From CAWJAP01 sp963834365 (GTDB lineage: Bacteria > Acidobacteriota > Vicinamibacteria > Vicinamibacterales > Vicinamibacteraceae): 64,000 bases of DNA. The position numbers were made by a program, and so were the translations under genes. Below the pieces are notes generated by a model. It worked only from the letters and a program-made list of their open reading frames with translations. It did no database searches and was not told where the DNA came from. Positions 47,871-56,899 of this stretch are shown piece after piece (position 1 is the first letter of the stretch; every line of letters begins with the position of its first letter). The DNA lies in assembly GCA_963834365.1 (NCBI GenBank), contig CAWIBS010000009.1:186001-250000 (forward strand). Reading direction: 5' to 3'.

Positions 47871-48009
47871 GCTACGAGCTACCAGCTACCAACTACCAGC
47901 AACCAAGCGACCAGCGACCAGCGACCAGCGACGAGCGACGGTAGACCAGAGATCTTCCCGTAGCCTGTAGTCCGTAGCCTGTAGCCTGTAGCCCGTAGCC
48001 GTAGTCTGA
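47871..48009. repeat. Three consecutive heptad tracts (AGCTACC, GCGACCA, GTAGCCT)
   Basis: AGCTACC-type units are followed by five GCGACCA/GCGACGA units, then by seven GTAGCCT/GTAGTCC/GTAGCCC units, each with seven-base spacing. The tract fills the gap between the convergent sulfatase and ADOP permease genes. Confidence 0.85.
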
Positions 48010-48019
48010 TTGGCACCCG

Positions 48020-50677
48020 CTACTGCCAGCGGAGCGTGGCCACGGGGTCGATGCGCGTCGCCCTGAGCGTGGGGCCAACGCTCGCCAGGACGCCCAGGGC
48101 CAGCAGCAGCGCGGTGGTGACGGCATATACCCACGGCTCGGCGGGCTCGATGCCGAACAGCAAGCTGGCCAGCAGCGAGCTCGTCATGAACGCTGTCGTC
48201 ACGCCCAGCAGAACGGCGATGGCCACGAGGGCGAGCATCCCGCGGAGGACGAACCACAGCAGTCCCGCGCGTCGAGCGCCGAGCGCGATGCGCAGGCCAA
48301 GCTCGTGGGTGCGCTGCGTCACGGAATACGTCACGACCCCGTACACGCCAATCGCGGCGAGCAGCAGCGCGATCGCGCCGAAGCTGCCGGCCAGCAGCGC
48401 CAGCAGGCGCTCGTTGACCAGCCTCTCGTCACGGAGCGCGATCAGTGTCTTGACGTCCGTGGTCAGCATGGCCGGCATGACGTCCTGGAGAGCGGCCTTC
48501 GCGGTGTGCGCCAGAAGGGCCGGGTCGCGCGCGCTTCGAATGGCGAACACGATCGTTTCCTCGGCCTCGCGCTGGAATGCCGGCACATAGACCATCCGGG
48601 CGGCGGGCGTGCGCAGATCCCTGTAGCGGGCATCGGCGGCGACGCCGACAATCTCGATCTGCCCGCCCGTGCGGCCCCGGCCCACGTCCATGCGGCGGCC
48701 GACCGGATCGCGGCCGGGGAAGTAGTAACGCGCCATGCTCTCGCTGACGACGGCCACCTGCGGCGCTGACTGGTGATCCGACGCCGCGATGCCGCGTCCC
48801 CTGAGGATGCGCACGCCGAAGGTCTCGAAGAAGTCCGGCCCCACGGTATTGACCTGCAACACCCCATCGTCGGGTGACGCGAAGGTGACGTCCGGGATGG
48901 AGATGGGCTTTCCGTCCTCGTTGCCGCTGAGCGGCGGGATGGTCGCGAATGACGCGCGCTCGACGCCCGGCAGCTTGTGGAGCGTCTGCAGCATCTGGCG
49001 GTGAACCTCACTGAGGCGCGAGCCCTCGATGCCGGTCCCGTCCGCGTCCACCGTCAGGGTGAGGACGCCGTCGGCGACGAATCCCAGCGACTGCGTCCTC
49101 AGATTGCTCAGAGTGACCGCAAACAGCGCGGCCACCACGACCAGCACCGTCGAGAGGGCGACCTGCAACACGAGGAGGATCTTGAACGCCGCGCCGCCGG
49201 GTGAGACGGTTCGTCCGCAGGCCGACAGCATGTTCCGGATATCGACGCTGCGCGACAGCCACGCTGGAGCGAGACCGACGCCCAGGCCGGTCAGCACCAT
49301 GGCGGCGAGGCCGAACACCAGCACGTTCCGGTCGATCGGAATCTGCAGGTCGGTCGGGCCCCCGGACTCGGGCAGGAAACCGGCCACCATGGTGACGCCC
49401 CACGAGGCAACGAGGACGCCGATTGCGCCACCAGCCATCGCGATGAAGAGCGCCTCCGAGAGAATCTGTCGAGCCAGGCGCAGGCGGCTGGCGCCGAGCG
49501 CCAGGCACACCGACAGATCCCGCTGGCGTGTCGTCGCGCGCGCGAGGAAGAGACTCGCGAGGTTGGCGCATCCGAGCAACAGCAGGATGCAGACGATGGC
49601 GAGCATCGCCCGCACCGGCGTGCCGTAGCGATCGCGGAGCTCCGGCAGCCCGGATGAAGACGAGGCGAGGTCGAGGGACTTGAACCCCCGGGCACGGGCG
49701 TTGTCGGACAGGTTCCTGTCGGCGGCGAGGTAGTGCTGAAATGCCACGTCCAGATCGGCCGCGGCAGCCTCGCGCGACACGCCCGGCGCGAGACGCACGA
49801 CGAGAGCCCGCGATTTCCAGAAGCCGGGCTCATCCGTCGCGTCGATGGGCACAGTCACGTCAACGCGGCGACCGACCTGCAGCCCGAAGAACTCGGGACC
49901 GGTCACGCCGGCGATGGTGTGGGGCACGTCGTCTATCGTCATCGAGCGACCCAGCACGCCGGGGTCGGCGCCAAACCGCCGCACCCAGTAGGCGTGACCG
50001 AGCACGACGGCAGGGCCGCGCGTCGAATCGCGATCAGGCTGAGGGGCGATGACGCTCCCGATGACCGGCCGGATGCCCAGCACGTCGAAGTAGCCGTCCG
50101 TCACGTGCTGGGCGACGAGCGACTCGGCCTGGCCGTCGACCAGCGCCCGCGTGGTGGATGCGGGATCGACCTGAAAGGCTCCCGCGATCGTCGTCCGATC
50201 CTTGAGATGCTCGTACAGCGCATACGTCGAGCTGTCGAAGGCCCCGGCGTCTCCCCTGTGCTGCACCTGGAACAATGACGCCGGATCCCTGACCGGCAGG
50301 GGCCGGAGCACCAGCGTGTTGAAGACGCTGAAGATGGCGGTGCTGGCACCGACTCCGAGTGCGACCGACAGGACGGCCATGGCGGCGAGCGCCGGCGTCC
50401 GCCGAAGGCCCCGCAGGCCGTACCGCAGATCCTGAACCAGCCGTTCCCACCAGATCCACATGGACACTTCCCGCACGTCTTCCAGGACGTGCTCCGGGTT
50501 TCCGAACGCCATCAGCGCCGCGCGGCGAGCCTCCTCGGGCGACAAGCCTTTGCGCACGTACTCGGCCATGACCTCCTCGAGGTGGAACCGCAGGTCGGCG
50601 CGGAGCTGCTCATCGAAGACGCGTCGCCCGAACAACGAGCGAACGGCCAACCGCACGACATGGAACCAGCGCATCAT
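48020..50677 (-). CDS. ADOP-family FtsX/MacB-like permease
   Basis: 885 residues. The ATG at 50677 has GAGG ten bases upstream; a GTG at 50686 is possible. An N-terminal cytoplasmic prefix (DEQLRADLRFHLEEVMAEYV, GLSPEEARRAALMAFGNPEH) is diagnostic of the acidobacterial duplicated orphan permease family (TIGR03434). It is followed by a MacB-like periplasmic core (VLSVALGVGASTAIFSVFNT) and two sets of FtsX helices (LAIVCILLLLGCANLASLFL and IALLLAAIGVYGVVTYSVTQ). These permeases lack their own ATPase, hence orphan; role in peptide or lipid export is presumed. The PadR gene lies upstream on the same strand, 152 bases away, a common arrangement for this family. Confidence 0.92.
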   Translation of the reverse strand: MMRWFHVVRLAVRSLFGRRVFDEQLRADLRFHLEEVMAEYVRKGLSPEEARRAALMAFGNPEHVLEDVREVSMWIWWERLVQDLRYGLRGLRRTPALAAMAVLSVALGVGASTAIFSVFNTLVLRPLPVRDPASLFQVQHRGDAGAFDSSTYALYEHLKDRTTIAGAFQVDPASTTRALVDGQAESLVAQHVTDGYFDVLGIRPVIGSVIAPQPDRDSTRGPAVVLGHAYWVRRFGADPGVLGRSMTIDDVPHTIAGVTGPEFFGLQVGRRVDVTVPIDATDEPGFWKSRALVVRLAPGVSREAAAADLDVAFQHYLAADRNLSDNARARGFKSLDLASSSSGLPELRDRYGTPVRAMLAIVCILLLLGCANLASLFLARATTRQRDLSVCLALGASRLRLARQILSEALFIAMAGGAIGVLVASWGVTMVAGFLPESGGPTDLQIPIDRNVLVFGLAAMVLTGLGVGLAPAWLSRSVDIRNMLSACGRTVSPGGAAFKILLVLQVALSTVLVVVAALFAVTLSNLRTQSLGFVADGVLTLTVDADGTGIEGSRLSEVHRQMLQTLHKLPGVERASFATIPPLSGNEDGKPISIPDVTFASPDDGVLQVNTVGPDFFETFGVRILRGRGIAASDHQSAPQVAVVSESMARYYFPGRDPVGRRMDVGRGRTGGQIEIVGVAADARYRDLRTPAARMVYVPAFQREAEETIVFAIRSARDPALLAHTAKAALQDVMPAMLTTDVKTLIALRDERLVNERLLALLAGSFGAIALLLAAIGVYGVVTYSVTQRTHELGLRIALGARRAGLLWFVLRGMLALVAIAVLLGVTTAFMTSSLLASLLFGIEPAEPWVYAVTTALLLALGVLASVGPTLRATRIDPVATLRWQ

Positions 50678-50710
50678 CGACGCCACGCCTCACTGACCTC
50701 GCGGTCTACC

Positions 50711-50824
50711 CCGGAGTTCACTTGTGTTGATACGGGCCGCCAAGGTGGCGCCGGGCTTCAGCCCGGCCAGCGCGGCCCGGGGCAGGCCTAAAGGCCTGCG
50801 CCACATCACCAACACAAGTGAGCT
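50711..50824. repeat. Double-hairpin intergenic element (family B) with outer inverted repeats
   Basis: Palindromes at 50750-50767 and 50782-50799 match the copies at 37.5 and 45.7 kb. Here the core is also flanked by inverted arms, GAGTTCACTTGTGTTG on the left and CAACACAAGTGAGCTC on the right, so the whole 110-base unit looks like a small non-autonomous mobile element. It separates the PadR and ADOP genes. Confidence 0.75.
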
Positions 50825-50829
50825 CCGCT

Positions 50830-51159
50830 CTAGGTCGCCCGAATCGCCAGATTGATGGCCTCCGAGAGTCGATCCCAGTTCCCAATCTCTTTCTTGAGGT
50901 GCGTGCGGCCGGAACGCGTGAGGAAGTAGAACTTCACCTGCCGGCCGGTGTCAGTCTGCCCGAGCCGTGTCGCGATCCATCCCTGGCGCTCCAGGCGGTA
51001 CAGCGCCGGATAGAGCGACCCCTGCGGGACCTTCAGGACGTCCCCGGAGATCTGCTCGATGCGCTTGGCGATCCCCCAGCCGTGCTTCGGCTCGAGCGCG
51101 ATCGCCTTGAGAATCAGGAAATCGAGGGTGCCCTGGACGAGATCGGCGGGTTTGCCCAT
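50830..51159 (-). CDS. PadR-family transcriptional regulator
   Basis: 109 residues. The PadR winged helix is clear: LVQGTLDFLILKAIALEPKH, GWGIAKRIEQISGDVLKV, PQGSLYPALYRLERQGWI and YFLTRSGRTHLKKE. PadR proteins are small dimeric repressors that often control an adjacent transporter and are released by a ligand. A near-perfect 19-base inverted repeat lies three bases upstream of the ATG and overlaps its likely promoter, so autoregulation is expected. The ADOP permease downstream on the same strand is the probable target. Confidence 0.93.
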   Translation of the reverse strand: MGKPADLVQGTLDFLILKAIALEPKHGWGIAKRIEQISGDVLKVPQGSLYPALYRLERQGWIATRLGQTDTGRQVKFYFLTRSGRTHLKKEIGNWDRLSEAINLAIRAT

Positions 51160-51161
51160 GG

Positions 51162-51209
51162 TGTCTTGACGGTCTACAATACCCGCGACGATTGTAGACT
51201 GTCAAGACA
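51162..51209 (-). promoter_or_regulatory. Palindromic operator/promoter of padR
   Basis: Arms TGTCTTGACGGTCTACAAT (51162-51180) and ATTGTAGACTGTCAAGACA (51191-51209) match at 18 of 19 positions around a ten-base spacer. Read on the minus strand, the distal arm contains TTGACA, and TATTGT follows 18 bases later, so the operator overlaps a sigma-70-type promoter. The two-fold symmetry fits a dimeric PadR repressor. The proximal arm ends just before the start codon. Confidence 0.75.
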
Positions 51210-51260
51210 AGTGACGGACCGGCGCGAGCGCCGGCCGGCATGCCGTCGGGCTGCGGCCCC

Positions 51261-52952
51261 TCAGGCGGTGCGTTCGTCGGCGAGCCCCAGTTCCTGCTTC
51301 ATCTGCTCGCGCATCACGTATTTCTGCACCTTCCCGGTGATGGTCAGCGGGAAGCCGTTCACCAGCTTCACGTAGCGCGGAATCTTGTAGCGGGCGATCC
51401 GGCCCTCGCAGTACGCGCGGACGTCCTCGGCCGTCAGCGCGGCGCCGGGCCGCGCCATCACCCACGCACAGATCTCCTCCCCGTACTTGCGATCGGGCAC
51501 GCCGATCACCTGGACGTCCTGGATGGCCGGATGCCCATGGAGGAACTCCTCGATCTCCCGGGGATAGATGTTCTCACCGCCGCGAATCACCATGTCCTTG
51601 ATGCGTCCGACGATGTTGCAGTACCCCTCGGCGTCGAGCGTGGCGAGATCGCCGGTGTGCATCCACCCCGCCCCGTCGATGGCCTCCGCGGTTCGTGCGG
51701 GATCGTCCCAGTACCCGGGCATCACCGAGTAGCCGCGCGTGCACAGCTCGCCGGCGACACCGAGCGGCACGATGTGGCCTTGCTCATCGACGATCTTGAC
51801 CTCCACGTGCGGGTGCACGCGGCCGACGGTGGAGACACGCCGATCGAGCGGATCGGCGGCGGCCGACTGGAAGCTCACGGGGCTCGTTTCCGTCATCCCG
51901 TAGCAGATGGTCACTTCGCGCATGTGCATCTCGGAGACGACGCGCTTCATCACCTCGACCGGACACGGCGACCCGGCCATGATCCCCGTGCGAAGCGAGG
52001 ACAGGTCGAACCGCGAAAACTCCGCGTGATCGAGCTCGGCGATGAACATCGTCGGCACGCCGTAGAGCGCCGTGCAGCGCTCGGCCGCGATCGCGTCGAG
52101 GACGGCGAGCGGGTCGAAGCCCTCGCTCGGATAGACCATCGCCGATGCATGCGTGAGGCAGGCCAGGTTGCCCATCACCATGCCGAAGCAGTGATAGAGC
52201 GGGACCGGAATGCACACGCGATCGCGCTCGGTGAGCTGCTGCGCCTCGCCGACGAAGAACCCGTTGTTGAGCAGGTTGTGGTGCGTGAGCGTGGCGCCCT
52301 TCGGCGCGCCCGTCGTGCCGCTCGTGAACTGGATGTTCACGGGATCGTCGAACTGCAGCAGTCTCTCGCGCGCGCGCAGGCGCTCCAGGCTGCCGCGATC
52401 CGCCCGCCCCGGCACGTCATCGAACGCAAGGACTCCTGGCGAGACGCCGCCAATCTGAATGACCGTGCGCAGGAGCGGGAGCGCAGCCGAGCCGAGCTCG
52501 CCCGGCGCCGCCCGGTCCAGCTCGGGCGCGATCGATCGCAGCATGGCCAGGTAGTCGCCGCCCTTGAAGGACGTGGCAGTGATGAGGGCCTTGCATCCGA
52601 CGCGCTCGAGCGCGAACTGCAGCTCGTGAACGCGATAGGCAGGATTGACGTTGACGAGGATGATGCCGGCACGCGCGGTGGCGAGCTGGGCGATCACCCA
52701 CTCGGCGCAGTTCGGCGACCAGATGCCGATCCGGTCGCCCTGCTCCAGCCCCAGCGAGACCAGCCCGGCGGCGAACGCCTCGACCCGGGCGTGCAGCTCC
52801 TGATACGTCCAGCGCACGTGCTGATGCCGCACCACGAGCGCGTCGCGTCCGGGGCTCCGCTCGACGCACAGATCGAACGCCTCGCCGATCGTCTGGCCCA
52901 GCAGCGGCTGGCCCGACGCGCCGTGCGTGTAGCTTTGATTGAGCCTCGCCAC
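51261..52952 (-). CDS. Fatty-acyl-CoA synthetase (AMP-binding, FadD-like)
   Basis: 563 residues from a GTG at 52952 (VARLNQSYTHG); the longer in-frame extension is Arg/Pro-rich and not protein-like. Adenylate-forming enzyme motifs are present: TSGTTGAPKGATLTHHN (P-loop), YGMTETSPVSF, GWMHTGDLATLDAEGYCNIVGR and the C-terminal lysine in LTITGKVQKYVMRE. It activates a carboxylic acid, most likely a fatty acid, to its CoA thioester with ATP. Best match by pattern is the medium/long-chain fatty-acyl-CoA ligase group. No beta-oxidation genes are adjacent. Confidence 0.92.
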   Translation of the reverse strand: MARLNQSYTHGASGQPLLGQTIGEAFDLCVERSPGRDALVVRHQHVRWTYQELHARVEAFAAGLVSLGLEQGDRIGIWSPNCAEWVIAQLATARAGIILVNVNPAYRVHELQFALERVGCKALITATSFKGGDYLAMLRSIAPELDRAAPGELGSAALPLLRTVIQIGGVSPGVLAFDDVPGRADRGSLERLRARERLLQFDDPVNIQFTSGTTGAPKGATLTHHNLLNNGFFVGEAQQLTERDRVCIPVPLYHCFGMVMGNLACLTHASAMVYPSEGFDPLAVLDAIAAERCTALYGVPTMFIAELDHAEFSRFDLSSLRTGIMAGSPCPVEVMKRVVSEMHMREVTICYGMTETSPVSFQSAAADPLDRRVSTVGRVHPHVEVKIVDEQGHIVPLGVAGELCTRGYSVMPGYWDDPARTAEAIDGAGWMHTGDLATLDAEGYCNIVGRIKDMVIRGGENIYPREIEEFLHGHPAIQDVQVIGVPDRKYGEEICAWVMARPGAALTAEDVRAYCEGRIARYKIPRYVKLVNGFPLTITGKVQKYVMREQMKQELGLADERTA

Positions 52953-53196
52953 CGGCCGCAGCCTGAAAAAGCAGCGACACTCTAGCACGCCGGGCGAATC
53001 CAGACCGTCGCCGCAGGACGAAGGCGGTACGGCCGGGAAGTGTCGGTGTGGCGGAGATTTCCCGCTGTCGGACCGTGGCGCGGCAGGCCCGGGCTCACGG
53101 CATGGCGGACGGGCCGCGTTCGGTCTGGGGGGGTGGCCGCGTTGTCTCAGGATCAGTGGGCGCGTCCGTCGCATGGGGCGCTCGGGACGAAGATAT

Positions 53197-53766
53197 ATGG
53201 CATGTGTCGTTGACACTCTCGTCGAGTCAGCCGGGCAGGACGATCGCCCGGCTGCAGACGCGCTCTTTGCCTCGCTCTATGCGGATCTGCACCGGATGGC
53301 GCGCCGGGAGCTCGCGCGACAGGCCGCCCCCGCAGGCCTGGGCGTGACCACCCTCCTGCACGAGGCGTATCTGGCGATCACCGATCGGGAAGGGGCGGAG
53401 TTTCCGGATCGCCCGCGGTTCATGGCCTATGCGGCCCGCGTCATGCGCGGGTTGATCATCGACGATGTCCGCGGCCGCTTCGCACAGAAGCGCGGCGGCG
53501 GCATCCCGCACGCGACGCTGTCCACTGACGTGCTGGGGATTGCCGAGGATGCGCAGGTGCTGGAGCGGATCAGCGATGCGCTCGACGAGCTGGGCAGCCA
53601 CGACCCTGCCCTCGCGGAGCTCGTGGACCTGAAGTTCTTCTGCGGCTTCTCGTTCGTCGAGATCGCCGCGATGCGCGGCGTGTCGGAACGCACGGTGAAG
53701 CGGAGCTGGGAGAAGAGCCGCATCTATCTCCATCGTGCGCTCGGCAGCGCGCTGTCGGCGTTCTGA
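53197..53766 (+). CDS. ECF-type RNA polymerase sigma factor (TIGR02999-like)
   Basis: 189 residues from the ATG at 53197 (upstream ATG at 53173 possible; neither has a good ribosome site). Region 2 (FASLYADLHRMARRELARQA, TLLHEAYLAI, FMAYAARVMRGLIIDDVRGR) and region 4 (LVDLKFFCGFSFVEIAAMRG, VSERTVKRSWEKSRIYLHRA) match the ECF-like subfamily common in Acidobacteria and Planctomycetes. Members are usually encoded beside a Ser/Thr kinase with TPR repeats, as here, and no anti-sigma factor is seen. The kinase gene converges on it with a 24-base gap. Confidence 0.9.
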   Translation: MACVVDTLVESAGQDDRPAADALFASLYADLHRMARRELARQAAPAGLGVTTLLHEAYLAITDREGAEFPDRPRFMAYAARVMRGLIIDDVRGRFAQKRGGGIPHATLSTDVLGIAEDAQVLERISDALDELGSHDPALAELVDLKFFCGFSFVEIAAMRGVSERTVKRSWEKSRIYLHRALGSALSAF

Positions 53767-53790
53767 TCGAGGACGCCCACGCACCCTCGC

Positions 53791-56643
53791 CTACCGCCGG
53801 TCGTGGCCGCCGGCCAGGAGCTCTCGCGCCAGGCGCGTATCGGGATGATCGGGGCCGACGGTCTCTGACAGATGCTCGACGGCCGACGACAGCGCGCCTC
53901 GGGCATCGGCCAGCTTGTCTTGTCCGTGCCACGCGCGGCCCAGGGCGAGCAGCACGCGGCCGACCTCGCACGACCGTGCATCCGGCCCCGCAGCCGCCTG
54001 CTCGAGGGCCAGGGCCCGAGACGCATGCTCCCGCGCGTCCTCCAGGCGGCCCATCCGGAGCTCGATGTTCGCCCTGTCGAGCAGATAACGCGCCATGTAG
54101 CCGCCTCGTTGACCGCTGGCTTCGGCGATGGCGAGCGAACGATCCGATGCGGCGATTGCCGCCGTGAAGTCGCCGCGGGCGGCAGCGAGCAGCGCCTGCT
54201 CGGACGCCAGCGACGCGAAGGCGATATGCCCGGCGGGGAGACGCTCGTTCAGCCTGCGCTCGAGCTCGAGCAGAATGCGCGACGTGACGTCGAGGTCGCC
54301 CAGCTCCCGGTAGATCGAGCTCCGCAGGATGAGCGATTGGTGGACAACGATCTCGTGGCCCGATCGCAGGGCGTTCGCGTAGGCCCGATCGGCATAGTCG
54401 CGGGCCGCTGGCAGGCGATGGAGATCGCGCTCGGTGCGCGCGAGATTGGTCATCACCATCGGTGATGCGTCGCGCTGGGCGCTGTCGGTGCTGCCGATCG
54501 CCATCGCGCGGCGAAAGGCGCGATTCGCGTCGAGCGGACGTCCGACGTTGTAGAGCACCATTCCCCAGTTGTTCAGCAGCGTGCCCGCCCGCTCGGTGTC
54601 GTCGCGTCCCAGCGTCGTCAACCGTTCGAACGCCTGTTCGAAGACCGCATTGGCCTCGCGATAGCGGGCGGCCTGGCGATAGCTCTCCGCCACGCGCATC
54701 GACACGGCCAGCTCCATCACCGCCGAAGCCTCCCGCGACCCGCCCAGCAGGCGTTGGGCGGTTTCCGCGCGCTCGACGCCGAGGTCCACGTCTCCACGGT
54801 CCTGCGCGACCTCGCTGCCCCGCATCAGGCAGTGCACGCGGTCCAGGGTGAACTGCGGATCGGACGGCAGCAGGCCCACCGCGCTCTGGAACAGCGCCTC
54901 CGCGCGCGCGTCCTCGCCCGCTTGTGAGATGGCACTCGCGTAGGCGCACCCGGTCCGGGCCCGCGCCGACGGATCGGTGAGCGTGCCCGACAGCTCGTAG
55001 GCGCGTGCGAGCACGCGCCGCGCCTTGTCGTGCTCTTCCTGCAACTGGTACTGGCGCCCGACCGCGACCATCAGCTCGACGCGGTTCTGCACGGTCTGGC
55101 CCTGCGGGCGATCGACGACCCGCTCGGCGTGCGCGAGCAGGTCGCCGACGGTGAAGGGCTTGCCGGACGGAGCCGCGTCGGACAGCAGGAAGAAGTTCAG
55201 CTCGTTGATGGCTTCGGCGCGGGAGAGCTGCTGACGTGCGAAGTCGCGCTGCGCGTCGGCCTGGCGGCGCTCGGCCTCGGCCAACGCCGCCTGCCGCGTC
55301 GCACGGCGCGCCTGGGTGACGGTGCCCGCCACCCCGGCGCCGGCTGCCGCAACCGCCAGCACCGTCAGCCCGGCCGCCAGGCGATTTCTGCGCACGAACT
55401 TGGTCGCGCGATAGGTCCAGGTGTCCGGTCGCGCGCGGATGGGCCGCTGATCGAGATAGCGCTGGAGGTCGTCGGCAAACGCGGTGACGGTCGGATATCG
55501 CTCGCGCGGATCCTTCTTGAGTGCGGTGCCGACGATGGTCTCGAGGTCGCCGCGCAGCGCGCGCCGCAGCTTGTCGGGGCTCGTCCCGCGCATCGCCGCC
55601 GGCGTCTCGTCCGTTTCGTCGTCAGCCGGCCGAACGGCGGTCACCGTCTCAGAGAGGCGTGGAGGCTCCGTGTCCACGATCGCGGCGATGAGATCGGCCG
55701 GAGATTGAAGGCCCGATCCCGCCGGGTGCCGTCCGCCCAGCAGCAGGTAGAGCAGCACGCCGAGAGCGTAGACGTCGGTGCTCGTCGTGATCGCGCGTCC
55801 GGTGAGCTGCTCGGGGGCGGCGAACGCCGGAGTCACCGCCCAGCCGCTGTCCTGCGTCAGCACCACGGACGCGCCCGGCTCCGCGTCTTCTTCGAGCAGC
55901 TTGGCGATGCCGAAGTCCAGGAGCTTGACGCGCGGTCCCGTGGACGGGCCGTCCGCGCCGTCGGTCCGGACGAGCACGTTTGGCGGCTTGATATCGCGGT
56001 GCACGACCAGATTCGCGTGCGCGTGGGCGACTGCCATCAGGACGTCGAGGAACAGGCGGATGCGCGACTCGAGATCCAGGCGGCGCTGGTCGCAGTAGCG
56101 GTCGATGTGCTCGCCCTGCACGTATTCCAGGACGAGATACGGCTGCCCGCCGGGCGTCACGCCGGCGTCGATCAGATACGCGATCGACGGGTGCGCCAGC
56201 CGGGCGAGGATCGTGCCCTCGCGCGTGAAGCGCTCCTCGGCGGCCGCGCTCAAACGCGACGTCTTCAGCAGCTTCACGGCCGCCAGGCCCTCGAAGCGGC
56301 CGTCGCTGCGGCGGGCGAGCCAGACGATGCCCATGCCGCCGGCGCCGATGCGGGAAATCAGCGTGTACGCCCCGACGGTCTGTCCCGCCAGCGAATCGGC
56401 GACGACCGGAGTGGGCGTTGCACCCGGCAGATCCGGCAACGGCGGCCTGGTGTGTGGGAGGCGATCGAGAAAGCCGGCCTTGTCGAGCGCCTCGTGCTCG
56501 GCCAGCAGCGACCGCAGATCCTCCGCAAGGGAGGGGTCCTGGTCATGAAGGGACGCGAGCCAGTTCTCCAGCTCGCGGCCGGACATCTCGAGCGCGATGT
56601 CGAGGTGCCCACTCAGAACGTGCCAGCGATCGGGGTCGATCAT
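53791..56643 (-). CDS. Serine/threonine protein kinase with TPR-like C-terminus
   Basis: 950 residues. The kinase domain spans about 92-390: glycine loop IGAGGMG (99-105), Lys124, catalytic HRDIKPPN (215-222), DFG (243-245), then APEQL. One membrane helix near 430 (LAAGLTVLAVAAAGAGVAGT) places the C-terminal 500 residues, which are helical repeats of TPR type, outside the cytoplasm. An N-terminal helical segment (1-80) is typical of kinases paired with ECF sigma factors. It would phosphorylate Ser/Thr in response to an extracytoplasmic signal; the convergent sigma factor is the natural candidate for pathway output, which is inference. Confidence 0.92.
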   Translation of the reverse strand: MIDPDRWHVLSGHLDIALEMSGRELENWLASLHDQDPSLAEDLRSLLAEHEALDKAGFLDRLPHTRPPLPDLPGATPTPVVADSLAGQTVGAYTLISRIGAGGMGIVWLARRSDGRFEGLAAVKLLKTSRLSAAAEERFTREGTILARLAHPSIAYLIDAGVTPGGQPYLVLEYVQGEHIDRYCDQRRLDLESRIRLFLDVLMAVAHAHANLVVHRDIKPPNVLVRTDGADGPSTGPRVKLLDFGIAKLLEEDAEPGASVVLTQDSGWAVTPAFAAPEQLTGRAITTSTDVYALGVLLYLLLGGRHPAGSGLQSPADLIAAIVDTEPPRLSETVTAVRPADDETDETPAAMRGTSPDKLRRALRGDLETIVGTALKKDPRERYPTVTAFADDLQRYLDQRPIRARPDTWTYRATKFVRRNRLAAGLTVLAVAAAGAGVAGTVTQARRATRQAALAEAERRQADAQRDFARQQLSRAEAINELNFFLLSDAAPSGKPFTVGDLLAHAERVVDRPQGQTVQNRVELMVAVGRQYQLQEEHDKARRVLARAYELSGTLTDPSARARTGCAYASAISQAGEDARAEALFQSAVGLLPSDPQFTLDRVHCLMRGSEVAQDRGDVDLGVERAETAQRLLGGSREASAVMELAVSMRVAESYRQAARYREANAVFEQAFERLTTLGRDDTERAGTLLNNWGMVLYNVGRPLDANRAFRRAMAIGSTDSAQRDASPMVMTNLARTERDLHRLPAARDYADRAYANALRSGHEIVVHQSLILRSSIYRELGDLDVTSRILLELERRLNERLPAGHIAFASLASEQALLAAARGDFTAAIAASDRSLAIAEASGQRGGYMARYLLDRANIELRMGRLEDAREHASRALALEQAAAGPDARSCEVGRVLLALGRAWHGQDKLADARGALSSAVEHLSETVGPDHPDTRLARELLAGGHDRR

Positions 56644-56899
56644 CGAATGCGGCGACAGGTGCGCAGGCGTTCGCCGGAACAGATCGGAAATCGCCTCGCG
56701 AAAGTGCCAAGGGGGTGCTGCTCAGTATACCGACCACCCTTCCGAACGAAACCGCAGCGCCAGGTGGTCACCAAAAAAATGGCGGTCCGCGTGTCCCGTT
56801 CACGTCCGCAATTCCCGATCTTCCCAGGTGAGAGAAACACGCGTTCCCGCCGGTATGCCCGGTGCTGGCAAACCCCGGGAGCGAGAAAGGACCGTAGTC

